Program-made: the position numbers and the translations under genes | The notes under the pieces: generated by a model | What the model saw: the letters and a program-made list of their open reading frames with translations, nothing else | What the model was told of the DNA's origin: nothing | Database searches by the model: none | Origin: Pseudomonas shirazensis | GTDB lineage: Bacteria > Pseudomonadota > Gammaproteobacteria > Pseudomonadales > Pseudomonadaceae | Reading direction: 5' to 3' | Length of the DNA stretch: 64,000 nt | Assembly (NCBI RefSeq): GCF_014268785.2 | Contig: NZ_JABWRD020000002.1 | Location: 588,501-652,500, forward strand | Part shown: in pieces, positions 1 through 8,678 of the stretch | Layout of the letters: each line of letters opens with the position of its first letter | How positions within the stretch are numbered: position 1 is the stretch's first letter

Positions 1-25
1 AGTACGCCAGGCTTCCTGTTGCTAA
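1..25 (+). CDS. arsR: ArsR arsenic repressor, last codons only (partial)
   Basis: In the second frame the first bases read VRQASCC followed by TAA at 23-25. A terminal Cys-Cys after an Ala/Ser stretch is typical of the C-terminus of Pseudomonas ArsR, the As(III)-responsive repressor, and arsR is the usual gene before arsB. Only seven codons are inside the window, so the call rests on this tail and on the context. Confidence 0.5.
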
Positions 26-44
26 GTGTTTCTGGAGAACTGAC

Positions 45-1334
45 ATGCTGTTGGCAATTTCAATATTTCTGGTCACGCTGGTACTGGTGATCTGGCAACC
101 CCGTGGACTTGGCGTTGGCTGGAGCGCGTCTGCTGGGGCGGTACTCGCATTGTTGACCGGTGTCATCACGCTCAGCGATATCCCAGTGGTCTGGCACATA
201 GTGTGGAATGCCACGGCAACGTTCATCGCGGTGATCATCATCAGCCTTCTGCTGGATGAGGCGGGCTTTTTCGAGTGGGCAGCACTTCATGTGGCTCGCT
301 GGGGAAGAGGCAGCGGCGCACGCCTGTTTGCACTGATGGTGCTCTTGGGGGCAGCGGTTTCGGCCCTGTTTGCCAATGACGGCGCAGCATTGATACTGAC
401 TCCCATCGTGATCGCGATGCTGACCGCGCTCCGCTTCAGTCCAGCGGCGACCTTAGCTTTCGTGATGGCTGCCGGTTTCATTGCCGACACTGCCAGCCTG
501 CCGCTGGTTGTCTCGAACTTGGTGAACATCGTCTCTGCCGACTTTTTCGATATCGGATTCGCCCGGTACGCCTCAATCATGTGGCCGGTGAATCTGGTCA
601 GCGTCGTGGTGACCCTGGGCATGCTCTGGTTGTTTTATCGAAAGGAGGTGCCGCTGGAGTACTCGCCGGAGCAACTAAGGCGGCCAGAAAAAGCCATCAA
701 AGATCGTCATACGTTCCTTGCAGGCTGGTGGGTGCTGGTACTTCTGTTGCTGGGGTTATTCGTCCTTGAGCCGCTTGGTATTCCTGTCAGTGCTGTCGCC
801 GCCGCATGCGCCTTGGTGCTGCTGATCATTGCCGCAAAGGGGCATGTGATCTCGACACGCAAAGTGATGTTCAACGCCCCCTGGCAAGTCGTCCTGTTTT
901 CGCTTGGCATGTATCTGGTGATCTACGGGCTGAAGAATGCCGGGCTGACTGAAGGACTCAGCTCGCTGCTTGGCACCTTCGCCGACCATGGCCTGTGGGC
1001 TGCCACGCTGGGTACCGGTTTCACCGCCGCGCTGCTGTCATCCGTGATGAACAATATGCCCAGCGTGCTGATCGGTGCCTTGTCGATCCAGGGCAGTGGG
1101 GTATCGGGACTCGCACACGAGGCCATGGTGTACGCCAACATCATTGGCTGCGACCTCGGCCCGAAGATCACCCCCATCGGCAGTTTGGCCACGCTGCTCT
1201 GGCTGCACGTCCTGGCCCAGAAAAACATCCGCATCACCTGGGGTTACTACTTCAAGGTTGGCTGCGTACTCACCTTTCCCATTTTGCTTACGACACTGGC
1301 AGCACTTGCCGTGCGCTTGAGCATCAGCGCTTAG
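45..1334 (+). CDS. arsB: ArsB arsenite efflux membrane protein
   Basis: This 429-residue protein is hydrophobic throughout, with about ten to twelve predicted membrane segments, which is the usual size and shape of ArsB. It expels arsenite (and antimonite) across the inner membrane, driven by the membrane potential or together with an ArsA ATPase; no arsA is seen here. The family's conserved stretch around [12 protein letters not shown] (about residues 107-118) and the later [13 protein letters not shown] segment are present. A GGAG ribosome site lies at 33-36, nine bases before ATG. It follows the arsR tail and precedes arsC by ten bases, so the three form one operon, expected to be repressed by ArsR and induced by arsenite. 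Confidence 0.93.
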   Translation: MLLAISIFLVTLVLVIWQPRGLGVGWSASAGAVLALLTGVITLSDIPVVWHIVWNATATFIAVIIISLLLDEAGFFEWAALHVARWGRGSGARLFALMVLLGAAVSALFANDGAALILTPIVIAMLTALRFSPAATLAFVMAAGFIADTASLPLVVSNLVNIVSADFFDIGFARYASIMWPVNLVSVVVTLGMLWLFYRKEVPLEYSPEQLRRPEKAIKDRHTFLAGWWVLVLLLLGLFVLEPLGIPVSAVAAACALVLLIIAAKGHVISTRKVMFNAPWQVVLFSLGMYLVIYGLKNAGLTEGLSSLLGTFADHGLWAATLGTGFTAALLSSVMNNMPSVLIGALSIQGSGVSGLAHEAMVYANIIGCDLGPKITPIGSLATLLWLHVLAQKNIRITWGYYFKVGCVLTFPILLTTLAALAVRLSISA

Positions 1335-1344
1335 GAGTTGCGTT

Positions 1345-1815
1345 ATGAAGATTCTGTTCATGTGTACGGCCAATAGCTGTCGTAGCGTCCTGTCCGAGGG
1401 GCTCTTCAACCATGTCGCCCCAGACGGCATCACGGCCATAAGTTCGGGCAGCTTCCCCAGCGGCAAACTCAATCCGCGAGCGCTGAGCACTCTGCAAGGA
1501 TTGGGAATCGACACGTCCGGCCTGTACAGCAAAGGCTCGGAAGTCTTCGTAGACACACCACCCGATATCGTCATCACCGTGTGCGACAAGGCGGGCGGCG
1601 AGCCTTGCCCGGTGTATTTCGGCCCGGCCATCAAAAGCCACTGGGGGCTGTCCGACCCGTCTGAGGTCGACGGCATTGATGAGCAGGTTCAGGCCGCATT
1701 TGAAGCGACCGTTGAACGTATCAAGAGGCGATTTACCGCGTTCTTCAACTTGGATCTGAAAACGCTTCAGGGCGCTGATCTGAAGCAGGCTCTGGATCGG
1801 ATCGGAGCCCTGTGA
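1345..1815 (+). CDS. arsC: ArsC arsenate reductase, low-molecular-weight phosphatase type
   Basis: A 156-residue protein that begins MKILFMCTANSCRS and so carries the CX5R phosphatase-type anion loop (C7 to R13). C80 and C88 in CDKAGGEPC are candidates for the resolving cysteines that pass electrons to thioredoxin or glutaredoxin. It reduces arsenate to arsenite in the cytoplasm, the substrate that ArsB exports. An AGGAG site at 1333-1337 overlaps the end of arsB. The stop TGA at 1813-1815 shares its A with the ATG of the broken arsH, the tight coupling expected of an intact arsRBCH operon. Confidence 0.93.
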   Translation: MKILFMCTANSCRSVLSEGLFNHVAPDGITAISSGSFPSGKLNPRALSTLQGLGIDTSGLYSKGSEVFVDTPPDIVITVCDKAGGEPCPVYFGPAIKSHWGLSDPSEVDGIDEQVQAAFEATVERIKRRFTAFFNLDLKTLQGADLKQALDRIGAL

Positions 1816-2277
1816 TGAGCGAATTTGATAGGGACTCTGTCAATACTTTTCCAGCTCTTGATCTGTCGCTGATGGATAGACGGACAGGTGTGGTGCTCTC
1901 CGGAACGACAGGGAGCGATGTCTGCGGTGTTCAAAGCGCAGATTGACTGGATCTGACCATGGGGTGCCGTACGCCCCACACAGGGTACAACTCTTGCGGT
2001 GATGCAGGCGTGCGGCGGCTCGCAGTCCTTCAACGCAGTGAACCAGATGCGGGTTCTGGGTCGGTGGATGCGCATGCTGACCATCCCGAATCAGTCGTCT
2101 GTGCCCAAGGCGTATCTGCAGTTCGACGAGGCAGATCGAAAGAAGCCTTCACCGTACTACGACCGGGTAGTCGATGTGATGGAGGAACTGGTGAAATTCA
2201 CTCTGCTGGTTCAGGAGTGCTCAACAAGCCAAGAAGCCAGTCGAATCGTTCTGACCTCGTTCTTGCACGTGTGTTGA
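1815..2277 (+). pseudogene. arsH: arsH (NADPH-flavin oxidoreductase) remnant, multiply broken
   Basis: The frame starting at 1815 reads MSEFDRDSVNTFPALDLSLMD, an ArsH-like N-terminus, and stops at 1944-1946. From 1882 a different frame gives GQVWCSPERQGAMSAVFKAQIDWI, then a TGA at 1954-1956, and after it [35 protein letters not shown] and [21 protein letters not shown], all typical ArsH segments. The stretch that should hold the flavin-binding GS-x-R region is absent, so a large internal deletion removed it. After about 2215 the similarity ends and the frame closes at 2277 with unrelated sequence. ArsH (usually about 230 residues) oxidises organoarsenicals; it cannot be made here. Confidence 0.85.
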
Positions 2278-2440
2278 GCCTGGCCAACCGTCACACCCTG
2301 GCTCACTTGCCTGGCTCGAGCGAGAAGTTCGTGATAAGGCACGCAGACCAATGGCCATCCACCCCGAGAAAAGCAGCGCGGGTGACGAATAAACCCCTGC
2401 AGACGCGGTCATAGCGGAAATTCTGCAGGGAAATGGGTCA

Positions 2441-3043
2441 ATGACGACACGCTTGAGATTCTGTTTAGTGCTGTTGCCGATGTTCGCAGGTTGCAAGTAT
2501 CTTCCCCACACCGATTACTTTGTCGCACCAGCGAATGAGCCGAATCCAGCCTGGATTCGTGTCGTCAATTTCACCCAGCATGCGGCAATCTACCAGACCG
2601 ACAACGGTGTGAAGACCGGCGGTGTGGTGCGTACCGGGCCTCTCCCCTTTACCCATACCCAAGACATTGGCATGCCCAAAGCGGGGCAAGACCTGACCTG
2701 GGACTACTACGAATCAACGATTCGGCCGGGCCTGGAAACAACTGTGTATATGACATGGGAGGGCTCGCGTACCAGGACCTGCTTTGTCACAACCCAATTC
2801 ACACCTGAAGCCGGGCGCTACTATCAGTTCCTCCTCACTTCAGGTTCCAGTGGAAAATGCACGCTGTCCCCAACGCTGATCGAGCGTGACAAAGAAGGTA
2901 CGGGCTGGCATCTGGTCCGTAACGAAAATGTAACCTACAAGAATGCTGGGCCAACCGCCGAGACCTTCTACACCAACAGTCAATTCGAAAACCCTGACTA
3001 CCAGCCACCGCCCGAGCTGTACCCAGGCACAGACGTCAGATAG
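2441..3043 (+). CDS. Putative lipoprotein of unknown function
   Basis: A 200-residue protein with a short basic start, a hydrophobic core and a lipobox MFAGC ending at Cys18, so it is predicted to be cleaved by LspA and anchored in a membrane as a lipoprotein. The mature part has a pair of cysteines in RTCFVTTQF...GKCTL that could form a disulfide in the periplasm. I do not recognise the family. A weak AGGG site lies about ten bases before the ATG. The broken gene at 3373-3711 has a similar Cys-aromatic-Pro-Gly pattern, so the two may be relatives. Confidence 0.7.
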   Translation: MTTRLRFCLVLLPMFAGCKYLPHTDYFVAPANEPNPAWIRVVNFTQHAAIYQTDNGVKTGGVVRTGPLPFTHTQDIGMPKAGQDLTWDYYESTIRPGLETTVYMTWEGSRTRTCFVTTQFTPEAGRYYQFLLTSGSSGKCTLSPTLIERDKEGTGWHLVRNENVTYKNAGPTAETFYTNSQFENPDYQPPPELYPGTDVR

Positions 3044-3080
3044 CGGCTACCCCTCAGGCCCAGCGACTCAGGTATCAGAT

Positions 3081-3365
3081 ATGAAGCCACAACCGCTGCA
3101 TATGGTTGCTGATGTGAAAATACCTTGCGCCTACCGCCCCAGCGTCTCGACGATCGTGTTGTTTGGTCTTGAGGTTGCGGGTGAGCACGAGCCGCCGGTA
3201 TACATGGAGATTCGCTTCGTGGACTACGCCAGCCAGCAGATTGAAGGCGATCATTTGATGATTACGCTGGAGCTGGCTCTGGAATCCGCCGAGCAGGATT
3301 ACGGGATCAGCAAGGATGATTGGCGCCAGATGAGCGACGCAGAAATTGCCCGTATCCGCTGGTAA
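3081..3365 (+). CDS. Small hypothetical protein, 94 residues
   Basis: The sequence starting MKPQPLHMVADVKIPC is a soluble, acidic 94-residue protein ending SDAEIARIRW. The frame is open further upstream to 2943, but that part overlaps the lipoprotein gene and looks like shadow coding, so the ATG at 3081 is chosen; no strong ribosome site precedes it. There is no signal peptide or membrane segment. The family is not recognised. Confidence 0.5.
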   Translation: MKPQPLHMVADVKIPCAYRPSVSTIVLFGLEVAGEHEPPVYMEIRFVDYASQQIEGDHLMITLELALESAEQDYGISKDDWRQMSDAEIARIRW

Positions 3366-3372
3366 TGATCTG

Positions 3373-3711
3373 ATGGTCAAGCCAGCACAGCACCGCGTGA
3401 GCCTAATGAGTATCACGCGAAAGGGGACTAATGAAAGCCTGGGAATGCCGGCCCCTGACAGCCAACCAGTTGGCACAGTCCGGAGTGAATTCAAGGTACC
3501 CGCAGGCGAGCCCGTGTCGTTTGTCTAAAACCGCGATCGTTGCTACAACAGGTTCACATTCGGACCGCAACCGGGGGCAGACTACGAACTTGACGCGTCG
3601 GGGTACTCCAACTGTACGGTAGCTGTCAGGCAGCTTCCACATGGATCGGAGCCAGGCAAACCCGTGGCGTTGGACGACAGCAAAATGTGTCGGTTGGCAG
3701 ACAATTACTGA
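3373..3711 (+). pseudogene. Fragment of an exported/lipoprotein gene with an internal stop
   Basis: One frame runs from 3373 (possible ATGs at 3373 and 3406) to TGA at 3709-3711 and is interrupted only by TAA at 3526-3528. On both sides of the stop the translation looks like real protein: SQPVGTVRSEFKVPAGEPVSFV before it, and NRDRCYNRFTFGPQPGADY, then a second Cys in SNCTVAVRQL, after it. The pattern (Cys, F-x-P-x-P-G-x-x-Y-x-L, second Cys) resembles the end of the lipoprotein at 2441. No signal peptide is present, so the 5' end has also been lost. A sequencing error or a live recoded stop cannot be excluded. Confidence 0.55.
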
Positions 3712-3779
3712 GCGTGCCAGGCTCAAAGCTGATCCGCTTGATGCCACAGCGTTAGGTGCCGCAGCATTATCGCAATGAG

Positions 3780-4415
3780 CTAATTATTCGGTTTGTTAGC
3801 GGGCAGTGGTGCCGAATGAATTTCGTCGAACATAGCGGTTGTCACCGATGCAGCGTAGACAATGTATTTCACGTCATTGGCCTCATCCTTGACTTCATAA
3901 ATCTCACACAGAAGGCTTCTCTTGTCCTTCGGCAACTCTATAGACGACCAAGAGGCAGGACTCTTGAAGTTAAACTCAGGGCCCTTGTAGCTTAATGACC
4001 TGATACCAACGACCGTTCTCTTATATTGTTGCCTGTCAGGTCTCTTAGCGTTTTCATAGCTGCCTCTGAACGATCCCAGCGACCCAGAGACCACATCTAC
4101 GCACGCCTTGTCCAGCGCGGTCGCGTAATCAGCTACGGCATAAGTGCCAACGGTTGCATGATCGGCGTAGAATTTTTCACGCGGCGACAGGCGCTCCTCC
4201 AGAGCGTTGGAGGCATGGTTTTCACCCTCGAAATAGTATTCGATATACCCTCGAGAAATATCCACCCTGTCATATTTCTTTCTTTTCTCTACTACTTCGC
4301 TGAACGAATACCAGCGTTGCTCGATCCGATGATGCTCGACCTCTAGCGTGTTCGCTAAAACCTTAACAGACACCGCCGAACCCAACAGGATGAAAGCAAT
4401 CAGTAGATTTTTCAT
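3780..4415 (-). CDS. Hypothetical exported protein, 211 residues
   Basis: The N-terminus MKNLLIAFILLGSAVSVKVLANT is a good Sec signal peptide with likely cleavage after residue 21 (VLA-NT). The mature protein is charged, with an RIEQRWYSFSEV start and two cysteines (ACVDVVSGS and LLCEIYEVKDE). Base composition is more AT-rich than in the neighbouring operons. The family is not recognised; a periplasmic location is inferred from the signal alone. Confidence 0.6.
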   Translation of the reverse strand: MKNLLIAFILLGSAVSVKVLANTLEVEHHRIEQRWYSFSEVVEKRKKYDRVDISRGYIEYYFEGENHASNALEERLSPREKFYADHATVGTYAVADYATALDKACVDVVSGSLGSFRGSYENAKRPDRQQYKRTVVGIRSLSYKGPEFNFKSPASWSSIELPKDKRSLLCEIYEVKDEANDVKYIVYAASVTTAMFDEIHSAPLPANKPNN

Positions 4416-4472
4416 GGCTAACCTAAAACAGAGATTTTTAATTAATTTTGCTTGAAAGGGATGAGATTTTAA

Positions 4473-4610
4473 TTAGCGCCCTTCCACCGCCAGGCCTGAC
4501 ACTGAGGCTACTGCTTCTCCCTCCGTTTCACAGACCAGCATCAGATTGTCCCCCTGCTTACGCTCGGCAAACGCAACCACGAATGCCACCTTGGCGAAGG
4601 TACTGTTCAC
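4473..4610 (-). pseudogene. Possible C-terminal remnant of an unknown gene
   Basis: On the minus strand a frame from GTG at 4610 to TAA at 4473-4475 encodes about 45 residues (FAKVAFVVAFAERKQGDN...SGLAVEGR) that look protein-like, directly after the stop of the lipoprotein gene. No start signal or parent family is recognised, and the frame is closed just upstream. It may be a gene tail left by deletion or may be chance. Confidence 0.25.
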
Positions 4611-4619
4611 TCAGCCGTG

Positions 4620-5177
4620 TCACGGCCGGTACAGCGGGAATGCTTCCATCAGCGGCGGGATCTCCTGCCCCATCGCTATTGCGCTCTGGGTGGGATCGTT
4701 CGGTTTTGGAATGGTCCGGGCGAAGTGAAAAATGATCGTCTGGCCGGTGGTGCCATCGGTGTAGTACTTGAAGTAGCTAATCTCCGAAAACTGCCCGTCC
4801 TTACGGACTGAATCGGGGTAGTACATCATCGCGTAGTCGATCCCGGTTCTATTTTTTGTCAGCAGAACTGCCGGCATGTTCGGGTTTTCCTGCTGATGCA
4901 GCTGAATGGCACGTTTGGCCAGGTCGAGGGGCTTGAAGCGGTTCATCTCGCGAGGCACGACAGTAAAGTCGACCATCTCGGTCCAGGCATCCATGCTTTC
5001 ATCTTCAGGGAAATATTCCCACAGGCCCTGCTTCTGGAACTTGAGGACAAACGTCTTCCCACCGAACTGCACCGATTTGGTTTCGGCGATGGAAGGGCTG
5101 GCCTTGGTGGCGGTGAGCGGCGTGGAGCAGCCGGAAAGCAGGAGCAAGGTCGATAGCACAAGCAATAGGGCTTTCAT
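4620..5177 (-). CDS. Putative lipoprotein, 185 residues
   Basis: Starting from the ATG at 5177 the protein begins MKALLLVLSTLLLLSGCSTP, with a textbook lipobox LSGC and Cys17. An AAGGA ribosome site lies a few bases upstream, so this start is preferred over the in-frame ATG at 5207. The mature part is a single domain with many aromatic residues (GLWEYFPEDESMDAW, YFKYYTDGTTGQ). The +2 residue after Cys is Ser, which favours the outer membrane. Function unknown. Confidence 0.7.
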   Translation of the reverse strand: MKALLLVLSTLLLLSGCSTPLTATKASPSIAETKSVQFGGKTFVLKFQKQGLWEYFPEDESMDAWTEMVDFTVVPREMNRFKPLDLAKRAIQLHQQENPNMPAVLLTKNRTGIDYAMMYYPDSVRKDGQFSEISYFKYYTDGTTGQTIIFHFARTIPKPNDPTQSAIAMGQEIPPLMEAFPLYRP

Positions 5178-5283
5178 TTCAATCCTTGAAAAAAGTGCAT
5201 CAGGCAATTTTTTGCGCAGCTAACAATAGCTCAAGGCAACTCTGAATACTTGCTTTATCTAGCGGGCCAGGAAGTCACGTTGC

Positions 5284-6201
5284 CTACCGCTCCCTCTCCA
5301 AACTCCCCCGCGCCGCCTCCCTCAACATCTCCCCCGCCAACACCCGAAACCTCTGCGTCAGCACGTTCTCAGGCCGGTCGGACGACAACAGCAAATACGT
5401 ATAAAACCGCAACTCAGGCGCAAACGGCCGGATGTCGATATCGGTATGCAGGTACTCGTTGGCCACCAGCGGGCTGACCACGCTGACGCCCAGCCCAAGC
5501 CCGACCAGTGAGCAGACAGTGGCAGCATGGGTCGCATCCATGTTCAGCACGCGCGGATCTTCTTCGGCAAACAGTCGGTCGAGCCGCGTGCGGGAGCCGT
5601 CGGTGTGCGACAGCGAGATGAATTCCTCGCCCTTCAAATCTGCCGGTGTCACTACCTCCAAGGCACCAAGCCGATGCCCTTTGGGAAAAATGCACACCCC
5701 AGGCACATCACAGATGATTTCCGACTGCACCCCCGCCATGTCCTCGGCCACATACGACACCAGGCAGACATCGCAGAAACGGGTGGCCGCCCAGTGCGCG
5801 ACGTTGGGCGAGTCATTGGTGTGGATCGATATATGCACGTGTGGGTTCTGCTGGCGAAAGCGCTGGATGATCGCCGGCAGCAGGCCGTGGGTCAGCGACG
5901 GCACAGCGCCGATGCGCAAGCGCCCGGTGCCGCCGCGCTTGAGGTGCTGGGCGGAGTTTTCCAGGCTATGCAGGCCGATGAAGGCGCGCTCGACGTCGGC
6001 GAAAAACTGCGCGCCTTCATCGGTTGGCACCAATCGCGCGCCCACCCGCTCAAACAATTTGAAGCCGTTGGCCCGCTCGAGTTGTGCGATCAGGCGGCTG
6101 ACATTCGGCTGCGAGGTATGCAACGCCTGCGCCGCCGCCGTCATGGAGCCGCTGACCATCACCGCGCGGAAGGTTTCGATCTGCTTGAAATTAATGGCCA
6201 T
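5284..6201 (-). CDS. LysR-family regulator, OccR/NocR-like
   Basis: A 305-residue protein with the LysR winged helix-turn-helix at about residues 5-64 (FKQIETFRAVMVSGSMTAAA, then the recognition helix around SQPNVSRLIAQLE) and a periplasmic-binding-protein-like effector domain from about 90 to 295. The N-terminal sequence is closest in style to OccR/NocR, regulators of opine uptake and catabolism; that is from memory of the family. It is divergent from the ABC operon starting at 6431, the usual arrangement for a LysR protein that controls its neighbour. The effector is probably the transported compound. Confidence 0.85.
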   Translation of the reverse strand: MAINFKQIETFRAVMVSGSMTAAAQALHTSQPNVSRLIAQLERANGFKLFERVGARLVPTDEGAQFFADVERAFIGLHSLENSAQHLKRGGTGRLRIGAVPSLTHGLLPAIIQRFRQQNPHVHISIHTNDSPNVAHWAATRFCDVCLVSYVAEDMAGVQSEIICDVPGVCIFPKGHRLGALEVVTPADLKGEEFISLSHTDGSRTRLDRLFAEEDPRVLNMDATHAATVCSLVGLGLGVSVVSPLVANEYLHTDIDIRPFAPELRFYTYLLLSSDRPENVLTQRFRVLAGEMLREAARGSLERER

Positions 6202-6430
6202 ATCATTTCTGCATGACTAGTTGATGGATTGTCATTTGATTGCATGACCCGAAGATTTTATAACTAGATCTACATCGACGTCTGCCCCGATGCAGCGCGA
6301 TGCCAACCGAGCGCATACCCGCAACAACAAAAACAAAACCGGTGCTCAAGCTTCATTTCAGCTCTGCCCTTGTACTCATCGTTTCGCCGCACGCCAGTGG
6401 GGCGATGCAGCCCGGTAATCAGGAGGCATC
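6202..6430. promoter_or_regulatory. Divergent control region between the LysR gene and the ABC operon
   Basis: These 229 bases separate the two divergent starts and must hold both promoters and the LysR binding sites. The heptamer GCATGAC occurs twice close together (6211-6217 and 6242-6248, the first just upstream of the LysR start). An AT-rich patch at 6254-6268 could be a promoter element. A strong AGGAGGC ribosome site lies at 6421-6427 for the binding-protein gene. Exact operators could not be assigned by eye. Confidence 0.45.
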
Positions 6431-7276
6431 ATGTCGTTCTCGTATAAAAAACTAAGCGCTGCGCTGGCCCTTTCGTGCGTGTCCATGGCGGCGGTGTCCA
6501 CCGCACTGGCCGTCGACTTGCCGGCCGTTCCTGCAGCTATCAAAGAGGCAGGCCAGCTGCGAGCTGGCGTGCGTTGCGACCAGCCGCCTTATGGCTATCA
6601 AGACAACAAGGGCGACTTTGCCGGCGTCGAAGTAGAGATGGCCAAGCAGGTGTCACTGTGGGCCCTGGGCTCCAAGGACAAGGTCAGCTTTACCTGCGTG
6701 ACTGCCGAAAACCGAGTGCCGCAACTGCTGGGGCGCAAGGTCGACTTCCTCATCGCTACCCTCGGCGTAACCCCGGAGCGTCAGCGCGTGATCGACTTCA
6801 CCACGCCCTACCGCTGGGGCGCGAGTGACGTGGTGGTGAAGAAGGACAGCCCGGCGCAGAAGATCGCCGACCTCAAGGGCAAGACCCTCGCCACGCTCAA
6901 GGGCTCGGTGCAGGCCAAGTGGTTCGAAGACCACATGCCCGACGTGAAAACCCTGCGCATGAACAGCGCCGCCGATGCCCTGCAAGCCTTCCGCCAGGGC
7001 CGCGCCGATGCCTACACCCACGACGCCGCAACGCTGGTGGTGGTCGCCGACAACGACAAGGACGCGCGCCTGATCGGCGAACCGTTCCAGATCTCCGATG
7101 CGGCCATCGGTGTGCGCAAGAACGAAGAGCAGTGGCGCGACTTCCTCAGCGCGGCGGTGCTGCGCATGCGTGAAGAGCACCTGTACCGCGGCTGGGTAGA
7201 GCAGTTTGTACCGAAGAATATCCAGGGCTATTACATCAGTGTGTTCGAGCAGGCCAAACCTGCCGAATCGCTCTGA
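6431..7276 (+). CDS. Periplasmic polar amino acid binding protein (SBP family 3)
   Basis: A 281-residue protein with a Sec signal peptide cleaved near residue 27 (STALA-VDLP). The mature domain has the family-3 solute-binding features: an early GVRCDQPPYGYQD strand, DFAGVEVEMA, the LIATLGVTPERQRVIDFTTPY signature near residues 107-127, and DLKGKTLATLKGS in the second lobe. It captures a polar amino acid or opine-like compound in the periplasm and passes it to the two permeases that follow. A strong ribosome site precedes the ATG. The ligand cannot be read from sequence. Confidence 0.9.
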   Translation: MSFSYKKLSAALALSCVSMAAVSTALAVDLPAVPAAIKEAGQLRAGVRCDQPPYGYQDNKGDFAGVEVEMAKQVSLWALGSKDKVSFTCVTAENRVPQLLGRKVDFLIATLGVTPERQRVIDFTTPYRWGASDVVVKKDSPAQKIADLKGKTLATLKGSVQAKWFEDHMPDVKTLRMNSAADALQAFRQGRADAYTHDAATLVVVADNDKDARLIGEPFQISDAAIGVRKNEEQWRDFLSAAVLRMREEHLYRGWVEQFVPKNIQGYYISVFEQAKPAESL

Positions 7277-7288
7277 TCGGCCGCGATC

Positions 7289-7951
7289 ATGGATTTCGAC
7301 ATCCATTACTTGATAGCGCAGTGGCCTGCGCTGCTCGACGGCGTGTTGATGACGCTGAAGATCACCGCGCTGGCCATCTTCTTTTCAATGCTGATCGGTG
7401 TGCTGGGCGGCGCGGTGCGGGTGATGAAAGTGCCGGTGCTGTCGCAGGCGGTGGTGCTGTACGTGGAGTTGATCCGCAATACGCCGATCCTGGTGCAGTT
7501 GTTCTTCATCTTCTACGGTCTGCCGGCCATTGGCCTAGGGTTGTCGCTGTTCTGGTCGGGGGTGGTGTGCCTGTCGCTGTGGGCTGGGGCCTACCAGATC
7601 GAGAACATCCGCGGCGGCCTGGCCACCGTGGAGCGCGGCATGCGCGAGGCGAGCCTGGCACTCAGCCTCAAGCCGGCGCAGTACTTTGCCCTGATCGCCC
7701 TGCCGATCGCGTTTCGCACCAGCCTCCCGGCGATGCTCAACACCGCGATCTCGCTGCTGAAGAACTCTTCGTACCTGCAGGCCATCGGTCTGGCGGAATT
7801 GACCTTCGTCGCGGTGGACCGCATCGCCACGGACTTTCGCGCCATCGAGATGTTCACGGCCATCTGCGTCATGTACCTGGTGCTGGTCGGCGTGCTCGCG
7901 CTGCTGACTGCGCGCCTTTCCGCCCACTTACAACGCCCTTTCCGGCAGTGA
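7289..7951 (+). CDS. Polar amino acid ABC transporter permease (HisM/HisQ type), first subunit
   Basis: A 220-residue inner-membrane protein with about five membrane segments. The EAA loop that contacts the ATPase is seen in GGLATVERGMREASLALSLK followed by IALPIAFRTSLPAMLN. The earlier VELIRNTPILVQLFFIFYGLP segment is diagnostic for amino acid transporters of this family. It starts 12 bases after the binding-protein gene and is followed after seven bases by the second permease, with which it should form a heterodimer. Confidence 0.9.
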   Translation: MDFDIHYLIAQWPALLDGVLMTLKITALAIFFSMLIGVLGGAVRVMKVPVLSQAVVLYVELIRNTPILVQLFFIFYGLPAIGLGLSLFWSGVVCLSLWAGAYQIENIRGGLATVERGMREASLALSLKPAQYFALIALPIAFRTSLPAMLNTAISLLKNSSYLQAIGLAELTFVAVDRIATDFRAIEMFTAICVMYLVLVGVLALLTARLSAHLQRPFRQ

Positions 7952-7958
7952 GGCGAGC

Positions 7959-8678
7959 ATGAACTTCATCTTCGAAAACTGGAGCTTCGTTTTAAAAGGG
8001 TTGTTGATGACCCTGCAACTTGCGCTGGTGGTGCTGTTGTTCACCACGCTTATCTCGGCCGTGCTCGGCGTGCTGGCCACGGTCAAGAACCGCGTGCTGT
8101 GGTGGACGATTCATGTCTACGTGGAGCTGTTCCGCTCCATTCCGCTGATCGTCAACGTGTTCTTCATCTTCTTCGGCGCGCCGATGTTCGGCGTCGATCT
8201 AAGCCCGTTTGCCGCGGTCACCGTCGGCCTGACCTTGTGGGGCAGCGCCAACGGTATCGAGATCGTGCGGGGCGGGTTGGAGTCGGTGTCCCGCCACCAG
8301 TGGAAAAGCGCCTGGGCGCTGGGCCTGCGCTCCTGGCAGATCTACCTGCACGTGATCGTGCCGCAGTCGATGAAAGCCATTCTGCCGGCCTATACCGGGC
8401 TGCTGACGATCCTCGTGCAAGCCACGTCGCTGGGTGCCCTGGTCGGTGTAGGCGAATTCCTCAAGGTCGGCCAGATCATCATCGAACGGGAAACCGTAAT
8501 GACCGGCGTCAGCCCGGCCTTCTCGGTCTACGCCGTGGTGTTGCTGGTGTACTTCGTCATCTGCTCGGCACTGACCTGGCTTAGCCGTTATCTCGAACGT
8601 CGTCTGGGTCGCCCGGCGGTACGTACTTCCATTGGAGAGGTTCCAACATGCAAGAATCCAAAGTCAGTCGGCGTCTGA
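7959..8678 (+). CDS. Polar amino acid ABC transporter permease, second subunit
   Basis: A 239-residue paralogue of the preceding permease with the same VELFRSIPLIVNVFFIFFG motif and EAA loop (GGLESVSRHQWKSAWALGL, then VIVPQSMKAILPAY). Five membrane segments are likely. Its last 31 bases overlap the start of the lyase gene (8648), so the C-terminal tail after about residue 222 may be poorly conserved. The overlap implies translational coupling of transporter and enzyme. Confidence 0.9.
   Translation: MNFIFENWSFVLKGLLMTLQLALVVLLFTTLISAVLGVLATVKNRVLWWTIHVYVELFRSIPLIVNVFFIFFGAPMFGVDLSPFAAVTVGLTLWGSANGIEIVRGGLESVSRHQWKSAWALGLRSWQIYLHVIVPQSMKAILPAYTGLLTILVQATSLGALVGVGEFLKVGQIIIERETVMTGVSPAFSVYAVVLLVYFVICSALTWLSRYLERRLGRPAVRTSIGEVPTCKNPKSVGV

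Noticed and set aside
2943..3080. N-terminal extension of the 94-residue protein
   Set aside because: Overlaps the end of the lipoprotein gene and has shadow-like composition.
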